Source: an uncultured Flavobacteriales bacterium
Lineage (GTDB): Bacteria; Bacteroidota; Bacteroidia; Flavobacteriales_D; Parvicellaceae
Direction of reading: 5' to 3'
DNA: 64,000 bases
NCBI GenBank assembly: GCA_938075455.1
Contig: CALJHN010000009.1
Coordinates: 1-64,000, forward strand
Position 1 is the first letter of the stretch. Each line of letters begins with the position of its first letter. Under the pieces are notes generated by a model, which did no database searches, was not told the DNA's origin, and saw only the letters and a list, made by a program, of their open reading frames with translations. Positions 54,252-63,749 of this stretch are shown here, one piece after another. The position numbers and the translations under genes are program-made.

Positions 54252-55811
54252 TTAGTTTTGAAATACTTCACTTATTGGATTCCCAGTACAAGCATTTGGG
54301 AAAGCAGATCTAAGCAAAATAGATAATGTTGGTGCAATATCTATTATTTTAATATTTCTATAAATTTGTTTAGGTTGAATATTGTATCCATAGAAAAGTA
54401 AAGGAACATGGGAATCGTAATTATAATGTGTCCCATGAGTTGTTCCAGTCTTAGTTGACCATTCTATATATCCAGGTTTAAGTGTGAGAAAAATATCACC
54501 AGATCTATTAGGGTAAATTCCATTTATTAGGCTTTTAATTTTTAATGTGCCTATAGAGTTGGAGAGTGTGTTTAAAGAATAAACCTCATCAACAGAAGAT
54601 TGTTTCTTCAACCAATTTCTAGCTTCTTCAAAAACCTCTTTTTTTGAAATATTAAGAGAATCTAATTTTTGATGATTAATATAAAATTGCATATTGGAGT
54701 ATCTTGCTAAAATATTTGGAACTCCAAATTTTAATTCTAACTGACTATTAAGTTCAGGAAAAATTTCTCTTGATACAAAATTGCCTCCCTTAAGTCTTTT
54801 TCTTTCTATTTCAACTGGCGATGTGCCAGCTCCATGATCAGAGGTTAGTGAAATTATAAATTCTTTGGAGCCACAATGATTGTCAAGGAATTGAATAAGA
54901 TCTGCAATCTGTTGATCCAGATTCAAATACATGCTTTTAACTTCTTCTGCATCAGGTCCAAATTTGTGTCCTACATAATCAGTAGAGGAAAAAGATATCA
55001 CAAGAAAGTCAGTATGGTAATCCTTACCTAAGTCTTCATTTTTAATAAGTTCTTTAGAAAAGTCTAATGTATAGTTATTGCCTTTAGGAGAAGACTTGAT
55101 TGAAGATGGACCAGTCTCTAAAAAGATTTTATTTAGATCATATTTAAAAGTATTTCCCATCCAGCTAGTATTCATGTAGGATTCAATAGAATAGTTTTTA
55201 TGAAATTTAACAACCCATTCTGGAAGACTATTTCGATAAAAAGAGCTGGTTATCCATTTTGCATCATAGTTTAACCAATAAGCTCCATCTGCAAGCGCCC
55301 CTGTGGATAAAATAGCTCCTCTATCTTTTATAGAAACTCCATATACTTTTGATAACGAATCTTTTATCTTAAGTTGGTCTCCTACAGTATTGCATAATAA
55401 TGAAATGGGAGACATTTGACCGCTTCCTGGATTGGTCTTTTCATGAAGCTTCTTACACAAACATATTGTTTGAGATGCCCAGTCACCAGCACAATATACA
55501 GGTGAAAAATCTTTTCTACTATACCAGTTGTTACCTATAATTCCGTGGACAGATGGTGTAGTTCCAGTAAATATACTTGCGTGTGCTGGCCCTGTATAAG
55601 TAGGGATATAATTATAGTGGGTATTTCTACAAAAAATACCTTCGTTGACTAACTTTTTAATTCCTTTTTCGCCAAATTCATTCCAAAACTTGTCAATATA
55701 TTCATACTTCATTTGATCAACTACCACAGAAACTAAAATTTTTGGAGCGGTTTGCTGACTATAAATTGAAAAATGGCTAAAACTTAAAAAAATTATGATG
55801 AAATTCTTCAT
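54252..55811 (-). CDS. PafA-like alkaline phosphatase family protein
   Basis: The 519 residues have a signal peptide (to about 19). VSVVVDQMKYEYI carries a metal-binding Asp, Thr73 in IPTYTGPAHASIFTG is the nucleophile, GIIGNNWY supplies a conserved Asn, and VSIKDRGAILSTGALAD carries the K-x-R phosphate-binding pair typical of PafA. HTDFLVISFSSTDYVGHKFGP and LTSDHGAGTSPVE provide more metal ligands. PafA is a calcium-activated periplasmic phosphomonoesterase, giving phosphate from organic esters without repression by phosphate. It precedes the subtilase by 5 bp, so both may be part of one nutrient-scavenging operon. Confidence 0.9.
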   Translation of the reverse strand: MKNFIIIFLSFSHFSIYSQQTAPKILVSVVVDQMKYEYIDKFWNEFGEKGIKKLVNEGIFCRNTHYNYIPTYTGPAHASIFTGTTPSVHGIIGNNWYSRKDFSPVYCAGDWASQTICLCKKLHEKTNPGSGQMSPISLLCNTVGDQLKIKDSLSKVYGVSIKDRGAILSTGALADGAYWLNYDAKWITSSFYRNSLPEWVVKFHKNYSIESYMNTSWMGNTFKYDLNKIFLETGPSSIKSSPKGNNYTLDFSKELIKNEDLGKDYHTDFLVISFSSTDYVGHKFGPDAEEVKSMYLNLDQQIADLIQFLDNHCGSKEFIISLTSDHGAGTSPVEIERKRLKGGNFVSREIFPELNSQLELKFGVPNILARYSNMQFYINHQKLDSLNISKKEVFEEARNWLKKQSSVDEVYSLNTLSNSIGTLKIKSLINGIYPNRSGDIFLTLKPGYIEWSTKTGTTHGTHYNYDSHVPLLFYGYNIQPKQIYRNIKIIDIAPTLSILLRSAFPNACTGNPISEVFQN

Positions 55812-55892
55812 TTATAAATTACTACATAATAAATGTAGTTAAATACAAACAAATGATATCGTTAATAGTTCACTTAAAATAAACTTTTAAAG

Positions 55893-57686
55893 TTATTTAT
55901 TAGCTCTTTTTCTTTCGTGCTCTTTAAGAAAGACCTTTCTTAGCCTAATTTTTGAAGGAGTTACTTCAACATATTCATCTGCTTGAATATATTCTAAAGC
56001 TTCTTCTAGAGAAAACCTTATTGCTGGAGCAATTTTTACTTTATCATCTGCTCCAGAAGATCTCATATTTGACATTTTTTTAGTCTTCGTTACGTTGACT
56101 ACTAAATCATTTCCTCTTGAATTCTCACCTATTACTTGTCCTTCGTAAATATCTTCGTTAGGATCAACAAAAAACTTCCCTCTTTCTTGTAAATTATTCA
56201 AACTAAATGGTATTGATTTCCCTTTTTCCATTGAAATTAAAGAACCGTTTTGTCTTTGAGGGATGTCACCTTTGTATGGTTGAAATTCTATAAATCTATG
56301 AGACATTATAGCTTCTCCAGCAGTAACTGTTAATAGATAGTTTCGTAATCCAATAATTCCTCTAGAAGGGATATTGAATTCTAGCAACATTCTATCCCCT
56401 TTAGGAACCATACTTAACATTTCTCCTTTTTTAATTGCAACCACCTCAATTGCTTTTCCTGAATGTTTTTCTGGTAGGTCAATTGTAAGCTCTTCAACTG
56501 GTTCGTGATTAACTCCATTTATTTCTTTTATAATGACCTGTGGTTGACCAACTTGTAATTCATAACCTTCTCTTCGCATTGTTTCAATTAATACCGACAA
56601 GTGAAGTACCCCTCTCCCAAAAACATTAATGGAGTCTGAAGAATCTGTAGGTTCTAACTTTAAAGCCAAATTTCTTTCCAATTCTTTTTCCAACCTGTTC
56701 TTTAAATGTCTAGAAGTAACAAATTTTCCTTCCTGTCCAAAAAAAGGAGAGTCGTTTATGGTAAATAACATAGACATGGTAGGTTCATCGATTTTTATGG
56801 TTGGTAAAGCTTCTGGAAATTCTATATCTGCAACTGTATCTCCAATTTCAAAACCTTCTAAGCCTACAATGGCACATAAATCTCCGGCTTTTACTTCATC
56901 TACTTTTGATTTACCTAATCCTTCAAATAAATAAAGCTCTTTAATTCTAGATTTTTTAATCTCCCCATCTCTTTTAACTAAAGAAATTTGTTGATTTTGC
57001 TTTAGCACTCCCCTTTGTAATCTTCCTATTGCAATTCTTCCAATAAAAGTAGAAAAATCAAGAGATGTTATAAGTAACTGGGTATTTCCTTCCTTTACTT
57101 TTGGAGCTGGGATAAAATCAATTACAGCATCTAATAATGGGAAAATATTGTCATTTGGAGTCTTATAATCAGAATCCATCCATCCAAGCTTTGCAGATCC
57201 ATAAATAGTTGGGAAATCTAACTGCTCTTCAGTTGCATCAAGGTTGAACATTAAGTCAAATACCTTTTCTTGCACTTCATCAGGACGACAATTTTCCTTG
57301 TCAACTTTGTTAATAACAACCATTGGTTTCAAACCTAGTTCTATAGCTTTTTGTAAAACAAATCTAGTTTGAGGCATGGGTCCTTCAAAAGCATCTACCA
57401 ATAATAAAACCCCATCTGCCATATTTAATACTCTTTCAACTTCTCCTCCGAAATCAGCGTGCCCTGGTGTGTCAATAATATTAATTTTATGTTCTTTATA
57501 CTTAACAGAAACATTTTTTGAAAGAATAGTTATTCCTCTTTCCTTTTCTAAATCGTTATTATCGAGAATTAATTCTTTTTGTTCTTTTCTTTCATCAATT
57601 GCATTACAGGCGTAAATCATTTTATCAACTAGAGTTGTTTTTCCGTGGTCAACGTGAGCAATGATAGCTATGTTTCTAATATTCAT
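55893..57686 (-). CDS. typA: Ribosome-associated GTPase TypA/BipA
   Basis: The 597 residues begin with the EF-G-like G domain: G1 AHVDHGKTTLVDKM, G2 region RGITILSKN, G3 DTPGHADFGGEVERV and G4 NKVDK. Domain II follows (about 205-290) and the C-terminal TypA-specific part with RGIIGLRNYLLT. TypA assists 50S assembly and growth at low temperature or stress. The length is standard. An exact TACATTTG -7 box lies 17 bp before the ATG on the same strand. Confidence 0.97.
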   Translation of the reverse strand: MNIRNIAIIAHVDHGKTTLVDKMIYACNAIDERKEQKELILDNNDLEKERGITILSKNVSVKYKEHKINIIDTPGHADFGGEVERVLNMADGVLLLVDAFEGPMPQTRFVLQKAIELGLKPMVVINKVDKENCRPDEVQEKVFDLMFNLDATEEQLDFPTIYGSAKLGWMDSDYKTPNDNIFPLLDAVIDFIPAPKVKEGNTQLLITSLDFSTFIGRIAIGRLQRGVLKQNQQISLVKRDGEIKKSRIKELYLFEGLGKSKVDEVKAGDLCAIVGLEGFEIGDTVADIEFPEALPTIKIDEPTMSMLFTINDSPFFGQEGKFVTSRHLKNRLEKELERNLALKLEPTDSSDSINVFGRGVLHLSVLIETMRREGYELQVGQPQVIIKEINGVNHEPVEELTIDLPEKHSGKAIEVVAIKKGEMLSMVPKGDRMLLEFNIPSRGIIGLRNYLLTVTAGEAIMSHRFIEFQPYKGDIPQRQNGSLISMEKGKSIPFSLNNLQERGKFFVDPNEDIYEGQVIGENSRGNDLVVNVTKTKKMSNMRSSGADDKVKIAPAIRFSLEEALEYIQADEYVEVTPSKIRLRKVFLKEHERKRANK

Positions 57687-57702
57687 AGTTATAAATAAGT
57701 TG

Positions 57703-57710
57703 CAAATGTA
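57703..57710 (-). promoter_or_regulatory. Putative -7 box of typA
   Basis: On the minus strand TACATTTG matches the consensus exactly, 16 bp before the typA ATG. A TTTG (57725-57728) lies 14 bp upstream of it, closer than usual for -33. Confidence 0.42.
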
Positions 57711-57789
57711 TAATTCTTATTGAGCAAATAACATTTATTTTCAAATGGCATTAAATTCTAAAGAATAATTATTTATTTACAATAAATTT

Positions 57790-57797
57790 TATATTTG
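57790..57797 (+). promoter_or_regulatory. Putative -7 box of the lipoprotein gene
   Basis: TATATTTG matches the consensus exactly and ends 20 bp before the ATG at 57818. The divergent region to typA is 131 bp. Confidence 0.42.
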
Positions 57798-57817
57798 AAA
57801 AATTAATTAAAAAATCA

Positions 57818-58243
57818 ATGAAAAATATTAAATACACATTACTATCAATTATTAGTCTCTCGATTTTTTCTTGTGCAAAATATGAAGAAGGTCCTGGGGA
57901 TACTTTCCTATCTAAAAGTGCAAGAATGTGTCAAAAATGGAGGCCAATACAATCTGTTGATGGATCTACTGAAGTGATTACTAATATTGACAGCGATGGT
58001 AGTTATATTGAGTTTGTTAAAGACGGAAGTATTCAATTTTACAATAAAGACTTAATGAGTTTTGTCGGACTGGATGCAGTTTCTGGTACTTGGGAATTTT
58101 CTGATGATAAACTGCAGGTTTCTTATTCTTATGATGTTTTAGGGGTTTCTTACAACAAATTAAAAACTATTAAGAAGTTAAAAATTAATAGCTTGGCCCT
58201 TGAAGACGGTAACGGCAATAAAATTTATTACGAATATTACTAA
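57818..58243 (+). CDS. Lipocalin-like lipoprotein
   Basis: The 141 residues have a signal peptide with lipobox SIFSC (Cys19). A short beta-rich domain follows with KWRPIQSVDGSTEV, YIEFVKDGSIQFYN and SGTWEFSDDKLQVSY, the pattern of lipocalin-like/DUF4923-type proteins in Bacteroidota. They sit on the inner or outer membrane and their role is unknown. It ends one base before the convergent unknown gene begins its 3' end. Confidence 0.72.
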   Translation: MKNIKYTLLSIISLSIFSCAKYEEGPGDTFLSKSARMCQKWRPIQSVDGSTEVITNIDSDGSYIEFVKDGSIQFYNKDLMSFVGLDAVSGTWEFSDDKLQVSYSYDVLGVSYNKLKTIKKLKINSLALEDGNGNKIYYEYY

Positions 58244-59737
58244 TTATTTCAATGAATGGTACTCGTTTAGTAGTATATCATAGGTTTTCTTATTGGTATA
58301 TTTAGATTTAAGCCAAGAAAAAAACATAATCAATCTTGGATCACGAAAAACTTTTTCTTTCTTAAAATTTAATTCATTTAAAATATTATTCAACTCCTCT
58401 AAATCTGCTTTTTCAGGTTCATTTATAAATTTCTCTAATGCTTTAATAAATGGGACTACCATTTTATATTGCTTGGTTGGAAATAAATCAAGATATTTAT
58501 TTTTCATAGATATAATATTTTTTTCTGCTAAATCAATATGGGTTAAATCAATAAGAATTAGTGTTCTTATCATCTCTTTTCTCAATAGCCACTCTCTTCC
58601 CATATTTTCTTGGTAATAAATGTCTGATTTATTTAATTTATTAATTACTTGATTAGATTTTTTAATATTTTGGTTTATCAATAAGAGCGCAGATAGATTC
58701 AATACCAAGTTTAGCTCTTCTCTCAAGTTTAAAAGTGCATAGTGATTTTCAAGAGCATTTAAAATAGAATCTATCCCCTCAATAATTTGGTTGTTAAATA
58801 CCTTTAAAAAACTATCAATCCCTGTAAATCTTCCTAAATATGAATAAAATATTTTATCCTCTTGATCCATCAAAAGTTTTAATTTTCTAAGATGTTTTTC
58901 TGATTTAATAAAGTCTCTTACTTCTAAATAGGTATAAGACATTATATATTCAATGTTTGCTACGCAATTTAAACATTCATCTCCCAGGGTTTTTAATTTT
59001 AAATTATTATAATAATTTTCCAAAATAATTACTAAATCGTTGTAATTTTTCTCTATTGCGTATTGAACTCTAATTATTTCAATATTTTTTAAATGAATTT
59101 CAGGATGATTCTTGTTTATATTTAAGTTTTGTAAGCCGTTAAAACTATTTTTAAAATCTTTATTAGAAAAATTAACATCTCCATTTTTAATTTTTTCTAT
59201 TAATAGGTTTTTCATTTGAATAAAGTAAAGTTGAAATTCATCTACCTCAGCTTGTTTTTTCTGAAGCTGTAATATATTATTTTTAATTATTTTAAAATCC
59301 CCCTGAGGATAGTAGGGCAGTATTTTTAATTTAAGTCTTTGGATTTTCAAACTTAATAAGAAGTCGTTAGAATTATTAGACTTTTTTTCTTCTTTGGTAA
59401 GTATAGACCAAGCTTCAGAATATTTTTTAAAATCTATGAAGTATCTTGCTAAGGTTAGGATTTTTTCTCTTGATGGAGATTTTGATTTATCTTCAGAGTT
59501 TTCTAAAATCAAAAAATTAATAAGTTCCTTAGTTATTCTTTTTCTAATTGCATGGTAATTTGGATCTCCTTTATGGCTTAGTTTTTTATAACTATTTGAT
59601 TTGTAGTAATTATTAAGTTCTTCAAAGAGTTTGACATCTTTTCTAAAGCTTGATGGCCTTTTTCTAGTAAAGAATTTAATAAAATTTCTCTGTGTTTTTT
59701 TTGAAAACGTACTTGATATTTCTTTTATTAAATCCAA
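58244..59737 (-). CDS. Cytoplasmic all-helical protein of unknown function (TPR-like)
   Basis: The 497 residues lack a signal peptide and membrane segments. The sequence is Lys, Asn, Leu and Ile rich and predicted helical throughout. Repeated helix-pair patterns suggest a TPR-like superhelix. It opens with MDLIKEISSTFSKKTQRNFIKFF, then RKRPSSFRKDVKLFEEL. No family is recognised, and no catalytic motif is seen. It diverges from the SDR gene. The intact long frame and normal codon use argue that it is a true gene. Confidence 0.62.
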   Translation of the reverse strand: MDLIKEISSTFSKKTQRNFIKFFTRKRPSSFRKDVKLFEELNNYYKSNSYKKLSHKGDPNYHAIRKRITKELINFLILENSEDKSKSPSREKILTLARYFIDFKKYSEAWSILTKEEKKSNNSNDFLLSLKIQRLKLKILPYYPQGDFKIIKNNILQLQKKQAEVDEFQLYFIQMKNLLIEKIKNGDVNFSNKDFKNSFNGLQNLNINKNHPEIHLKNIEIIRVQYAIEKNYNDLVIILENYYNNLKLKTLGDECLNCVANIEYIMSYTYLEVRDFIKSEKHLRKLKLLMDQEDKIFYSYLGRFTGIDSFLKVFNNQIIEGIDSILNALENHYALLNLREELNLVLNLSALLLINQNIKKSNQVINKLNKSDIYYQENMGREWLLRKEMIRTLILIDLTHIDLAEKNIISMKNKYLDLFPTKQYKMVVPFIKALEKFINEPEKADLEELNNILNELNFKKEKVFRDPRLIMFFSWLKSKYTNKKTYDILLNEYHSLK

Positions 59738-59809
59738 ATAAATAATTAATATTTAAAGATAATGTTACAAAAATAAATAATGTTACATACATTTAAGGAC
59801 AATTTTGAT

Positions 59810-60595
59810 ATGAAATACACTCTTATTACAGGTGCAAGTCAGGGAATGGGGCTAGAAATGGCTAGAGAATGTGCTAGTTTAGGCAGAAATGTATTACTTG
59901 TTTCTTTGCCAAAAGAAAATTTAAAAAACTTATCTGTAGTGATTTCTAAGGAGTTTAACGTTCTGACTGATTTTTATGAAGTTGATTTGACTGAAAATAA
60001 AAGTGCAGAAGAAATTTTAAGTTGGGTTAAGAAAAAAAATTATTCTATTAACTTTCTAATCAATAATGCTGGGTTTGGAGGTTATGGGGCGTTTGAGGAC
60101 TATAGTTTAGAGTACTTTGAGACAATGATTGATTTAAATATCAAAGCTACCACAAGAATGACTCACTATTTTATATCTGAGTTAAAAAAAAATTCGCCGG
60201 CTTTTATCCTTAACAATGCAAGTATGATTGCTAATTTTCCATGTCCATATAAGTCTGTTTATGCTGCTTCAAAAGTATATGTAAAATATTTTACTGAGGC
60301 TCTAAGAGTAGAATTAGAAAGTTTTGGAATAAGTGTAAGTTTGCTTCAGCCAGGAGCAACACCAACCAATGATATTGTCAAAAATCAAATCCAAAAAGGT
60401 GGTTTCATTGCTAGAATTTCTGTTACAGAAGCTCATAAAGTTGCTAGAAAAGCTGTTAGAAATACTCTAAAGGGGAAGCCAGTAATTGTGCCAGGGTGGA
60501 AAAACAGAATGTCTTTAAGGTTTTTAAAAGTATTACCCTACAGCTTACTTCAAATGGCTATATTAAGAAGCTATAAATCCATGCAAAAAAATTAA
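59810..60595 (+). CDS. SDR family NAD(P)-dependent oxidoreductase
   Basis: The 261 residues have the Rossmann start TGASQGMGLEMA, then NNAGFGGYG, the catalytic Ser138 (NNASMI) and the Tyr151-x-x-x-Lys155 pair (YAASKVYVKYF). These are the hallmarks of a classical short-chain dehydrogenase with an intact active site. The substrate is unknown. The length is standard. The open frame starts at 59780, but the ATG at 59810 gives the expected Rossmann N-terminus. It diverges from the helical unknown gene, and the S9 peptidase lies 55 bp downstream. Confidence 0.88.
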   Translation: MKYTLITGASQGMGLEMARECASLGRNVLLVSLPKENLKNLSVVISKEFNVLTDFYEVDLTENKSAEEILSWVKKKNYSINFLINNAGFGGYGAFEDYSLEYFETMIDLNIKATTRMTHYFISELKKNSPAFILNNASMIANFPCPYKSVYAASKVYVKYFTEALRVELESFGISVSLLQPGATPTNDIVKNQIQKGGFIARISVTEAHKVARKAVRNTLKGKPVIVPGWKNRMSLRFLKVLPYSLLQMAILRSYKSMQKN

Positions 60596-60650
60596 TGTTA
60601 ATTCATATTTTACAAAAATACTTAGTTTATATACTTAATTTAATGCTATA

Positions 60651-62591
60651 ATGTTTAAAATATCCAAAAAAATTTCTTTAATAATACTAACTTTTAGTCT
60701 TTTTTCATGCACCTATGAGAATACTAATCAAAAAATAAATGCAATAGTGATCGCTAAGCAAATTCCTTTGGAGGATTTTTTTAAAAATCCTGAAAAATCT
60801 AGTTATCAGATATCTCCTGACGGAAGCTTTTATTCTTTCATGGCACCATACAAAAACAGAATGAATATATTCATTCAAAAAATTAGCGATTCTTCTGCAA
60901 CTCAATTAACTTTTGAAGAAGCCAGAGATATTGCAGGGTATTTTTGGCCCAATAATGAACAAATTGTCTTTTTAAAAGATGAAGGAGGTGATGAAAATTT
61001 TCATTTGTTTGGTGTAAATATTGATGGTTCTAACCCTATTAGCTTTACTGACTTTGATGGGGTAAGAGCTCAAATCATTGACGATCTTCCAGATCAAAAA
61101 GATTTTGTTGTAATTGGCCTTAATAAACGAAACAAACAAGTTTTCGATCCATATAGATTAAATCTCAAAACTGGTGAAACATCTATGTTGGCAGAAAATC
61201 CAGGAAATATTCAAGGGTGGATGTTTGACCACGATGGAAAGCTTAGAATAGCTACTGCAATTGTTGATGGAGTTAATCAGAGTATTCTTTATAGAGAAAA
61301 CGAAGAAGATGAATTCAAAACAATTATTACTACTAACTTTAAGGAAGGGTTTAATCCTCAGTTTTTTACATTTGATAACAAAAATATCATTGGTTCATCT
61401 AATTTGGGAAGAGATAAATCTGTAATCGTTGAATTTGATCCCATTACTGCTAAAGAAGTAAGAGTCCTTTATGCCAATGATGACTATGATGTTAATGGAG
61501 TAGGATATTCAAGAAAAAGAAAGGTAATTACTGCTGCTTACTTTGAAAGCTGGAAAAGTGAAAGACATTATTTTGATTCTACGTCAAAAGCAATATTTGA
61601 AAAGATTCAGAAGAAGCTTTCTGGTTATGAAATAGGAATTACTGCGATAAATAAGGACGAAAATATAATTATTTTAAGAACCTATAGTGATAAGTCTTTA
61701 GGTTCATATTATATATATAATTCTGATGATGATAAAATGGAAAAGATTGTAGACGTTAGCCCGTGGATTAATGAAAATGAAATGTCCAACCAATTGCCTA
61801 TAGATTACCAATCAAGAGATGGGCTAAAAATAAATGGTTATTTAACTCTTCCAAAAGGATATAATATGGGAAATGCTAAAAATTTACCAGTTGTAATTAA
61901 CCCTCATGGTGGCCCTTGGGCAAGAGACAGTTGGGGGTTTAATCCAGAGATACAGTTTTTGGCCAACAGAGGATATGCTGTTTTGCAAATGAACTTTAGA
62001 GGGTCTACAGGCTATGGTCGTAAATTCTTTGAAGCTTCTTTCAAAAAATGGGGAAGAGAAATGCAAGATGATATTACAGATGGTACTCAGTGGTTAATTG
62101 ATAAAGGAATAGCTGACAGTTCAAGAATTGCTATTTATGGTGGTAGTTATGGAGGATATGCAACATTAATGGGGCTGGTTAAAGAACCACAAATGTATGC
62201 TGCTGGTGTAGATTATGTTGGAGTTTCAAATATGTTTACTTTCATGAAAACTATTCCTCCTTATTGGGAACCTATGTTGGAAATGATGTATGAAATGGTT
62301 GGAGACGTAGAAAAAGACAGTGCGATGCTTAGAGAAGTCTCTCCCGTTTTTCATGTAGATAAAATTAAAGCTCCTCTTTTTATTGCTCAAGGTAAAAATG
62401 ATCCAAGAGTAAATATTGATGAATCCGATCAAATGGTAAAAGCAATGAGAGATAAAGGAATAAAAGTAGAATATTTAGTAAAAAATAACGAAGGGCATGG
62501 GTTTAGAAATGAAGAAAATAGGTTTGATTTCTATAGAGCAATGGAAAAGTTCCTTAATACACAACTTTCCAAAAGGGATACTGAATTATAA
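60651..62591 (+). CDS. S9 family peptidase lipoprotein (prolyl oligopeptidase/DPP-like)
   Basis: The 646 residues have a lipobox LFSC (Cys20), a beta-propeller region (about 40-375, with PDGSFYSFMAP and WPNNEQIVFLKDEGG) and a C-terminal alpha/beta-hydrolase domain (about 385-640). The catalytic triad is Ser499 in GGSYGGY, Asp584 in GKNDPRVN and His616 in NEGHGF. It probably cleaves short peptides after a given residue in the periplasm, feeding amino acids to the cell. The length is typical. It may be coexpressed with the SDR gene. Confidence 0.92.
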   Translation: MFKISKKISLIILTFSLFSCTYENTNQKINAIVIAKQIPLEDFFKNPEKSSYQISPDGSFYSFMAPYKNRMNIFIQKISDSSATQLTFEEARDIAGYFWPNNEQIVFLKDEGGDENFHLFGVNIDGSNPISFTDFDGVRAQIIDDLPDQKDFVVIGLNKRNKQVFDPYRLNLKTGETSMLAENPGNIQGWMFDHDGKLRIATAIVDGVNQSILYRENEEDEFKTIITTNFKEGFNPQFFTFDNKNIIGSSNLGRDKSVIVEFDPITAKEVRVLYANDDYDVNGVGYSRKRKVITAAYFESWKSERHYFDSTSKAIFEKIQKKLSGYEIGITAINKDENIIILRTYSDKSLGSYYIYNSDDDKMEKIVDVSPWINENEMSNQLPIDYQSRDGLKINGYLTLPKGYNMGNAKNLPVVINPHGGPWARDSWGFNPEIQFLANRGYAVLQMNFRGSTGYGRKFFEASFKKWGREMQDDITDGTQWLIDKGIADSSRIAIYGGSYGGYATLMGLVKEPQMYAAGVDYVGVSNMFTFMKTIPPYWEPMLEMMYEMVGDVEKDSAMLREVSPVFHVDKIKAPLFIAQGKNDPRVNIDESDQMVKAMRDKGIKVEYLVKNNEGHGFRNEENRFDFYRAMEKFLNTQLSKRDTEL

Positions 62592-62617
62592 CCTTCTATT
62601 CTAAAAATAGATATCCT

Positions 62618-63100
62618 CTATTTAGGAAATAGTTGAACTACTCCATTTCCGTCTATTTGTGCGAAACCTAAATATCCTTTAAATTTTGCTCCAGGACATT
62701 TATAGGTAGTGAAATTTACAGAACCATTTTTTGTGGATGAGTGTTTCATTATTTTATAATATTCACAAGTGTTTTTTATTTCAGAAACAATTTGATCATA
62801 ATAACAACTCTTTGGTTTAGAACGCTTTCTAGCATACTGTAAATTACTTTGTTCAAAATAGAATTCTCCAGTAAGAGTTGTAAATTCTGCCCAATCGGTA
62901 GCTTCCATCTTATTTTTGGATAAACCTTTACCATAATAAATTTTTTCAGAAGTTGAATTTCCTTCTGAATAATCATTTTCAATAACAGTTTTTAAAAACA
63001 AATCTTGACTATTAATTTTAATTATGTTACTAAAACTAAGTTTTTCCTGAGCCATTATAAATGTAGGGATTAGAAATAATAGAGCAATAACTTTTTTCAT
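62618..63100 (-). CDS. Exported protein of unknown function
   Basis: The 160 residues have a signal peptide (MKKVIALLFLIPTFIMAQ). An alpha/beta domain follows with four Cys (about 100-145, including SCYYDQIV, NTCEYYK and YKCPG) that could form disulfides. EFTTLTGEFYFEQSNLQYARKR is a shared-looking motif, but no family is recognised. The open frame extends to 63136, yet the ATG at 63100 gives a good signal peptide. It is the last of four same-strand genes from the right edge. Its 3' end nears the convergent S9 gene. Confidence 0.62.
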   Translation of the reverse strand: MKKVIALLFLIPTFIMAQEKLSFSNIIKINSQDLFLKTVIENDYSEGNSTSEKIYYGKGLSKNKMEATDWAEFTTLTGEFYFEQSNLQYARKRSKPKSCYYDQIVSEIKNTCEYYKIMKHSSTKNGSVNFTTYKCPGAKFKGYLGFAQIDGNGVVQLFPK

Positions 63101-63149
63101 TTTTATAATTTCTATAAAACTACAAAAATCCAACAAATAATTATTATAA

Positions 63150-63380
63150 TTAAATGAAGAATAAATGTGCTGTAAAGTAGATAATTAATCCCAAAAAGAA
63201 AGGGTATCCTAAAAAAAGCCATAAAAAATCAATTACTTTCATTTTCAGCTGTTCTTTTTTTTGGAGATTCATTAACAAATCGTACCAATTCATTATAGAA
63301 AAGAATTGAATAACAGCATTCATTAAAATTGCAAAAAACAGAAGAAAAAATCCCGCTAGAATTAGATTGAAAATATTCAT
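63150..63380 (-). CDS. Small two-helix membrane protein of unknown function
   Basis: The 76 residues carry two hydrophobic segments (about 3-30 and 52-74) separated by a charged loop with LLMNLQKKEQLKMK. No family is recognised. The ATG follows directly after the TAA of the upstream 122-residue membrane gene, so the pair is translationally coupled. Confidence 0.55.
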   Translation of the reverse strand: MNIFNLILAGFFLLFFAILMNAVIQFFSIMNWYDLLMNLQKKEQLKMKVIDFLWLFLGYPFFLGLIIYFTAHLFFI

Positions 63381-63749
63381 TTATGGTCTAAATATTAAAA
63401 GCAATATACTCACAAGTGATGCCATCATCAGAGGAGCTATAATTAACCATGGGACAGTTGCAGAGAATTCCCAGCTATAGGTAGACCAAGATAAAGCAAT
63501 TGTCTCGAGACATGAAGCAAGAAGTACAACATCGTATAGCTTTTTCTCATTAATTGGATTTGAGGAAGCTAAAAGTGCCCCAATTCCATTAACAGAGATA
63601 AGTGCAGCACCTAGATTTCTTAGCCAAGCTATGTTTTCAAAATTTGCTCCTTCTAATTCGGCATACAAATAAGGGTTAATGAGGAAGATAAACCCCATTA
63701 TTAAGCTCGACCAACCACAAATCTGTAGCGTACGTATGGTCCAAGTCAA
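63381..63749 (-). CDS. Small four-helix membrane protein of unknown function
   Basis: The 122 residues contain about four hydrophobic segments, with GFIFLINPYLYAELEGANF and LRNLGAALISVNGIGALLAS between. This layout is seen in small DUF4345-like proteins, which is only a loose resemblance. The start is TTG at 63749. It overlaps the TGA stop of the upstream MORN gene by 4 bases (TTGA), and the first helix would be cut if the later ATG were used. It is coupled to the next gene. Confidence 0.55.
   Translation of the reverse strand: MTWTIRTLQICGWSSLIMGFIFLINPYLYAELEGANFENIAWLRNLGAALISVNGIGALLASSNPINEKKLYDVVLLASCLETIALSWSTYSWEFSATVPWLIIAPLMMASLVSILLLIFRP

Noticed and set aside
56629-56934. 101-codon plus-strand frame opposite typA
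   Set aside because: It lies antisense within typA and resembles no known protein.
62600-62626. Hairpin AAATAGA/TCTATTT between the S9 gene and the unknown gene as a bidirectional terminator
   Set aside because: The stem is only 7 bp, AT-rich, and there is no T-run on either strand.
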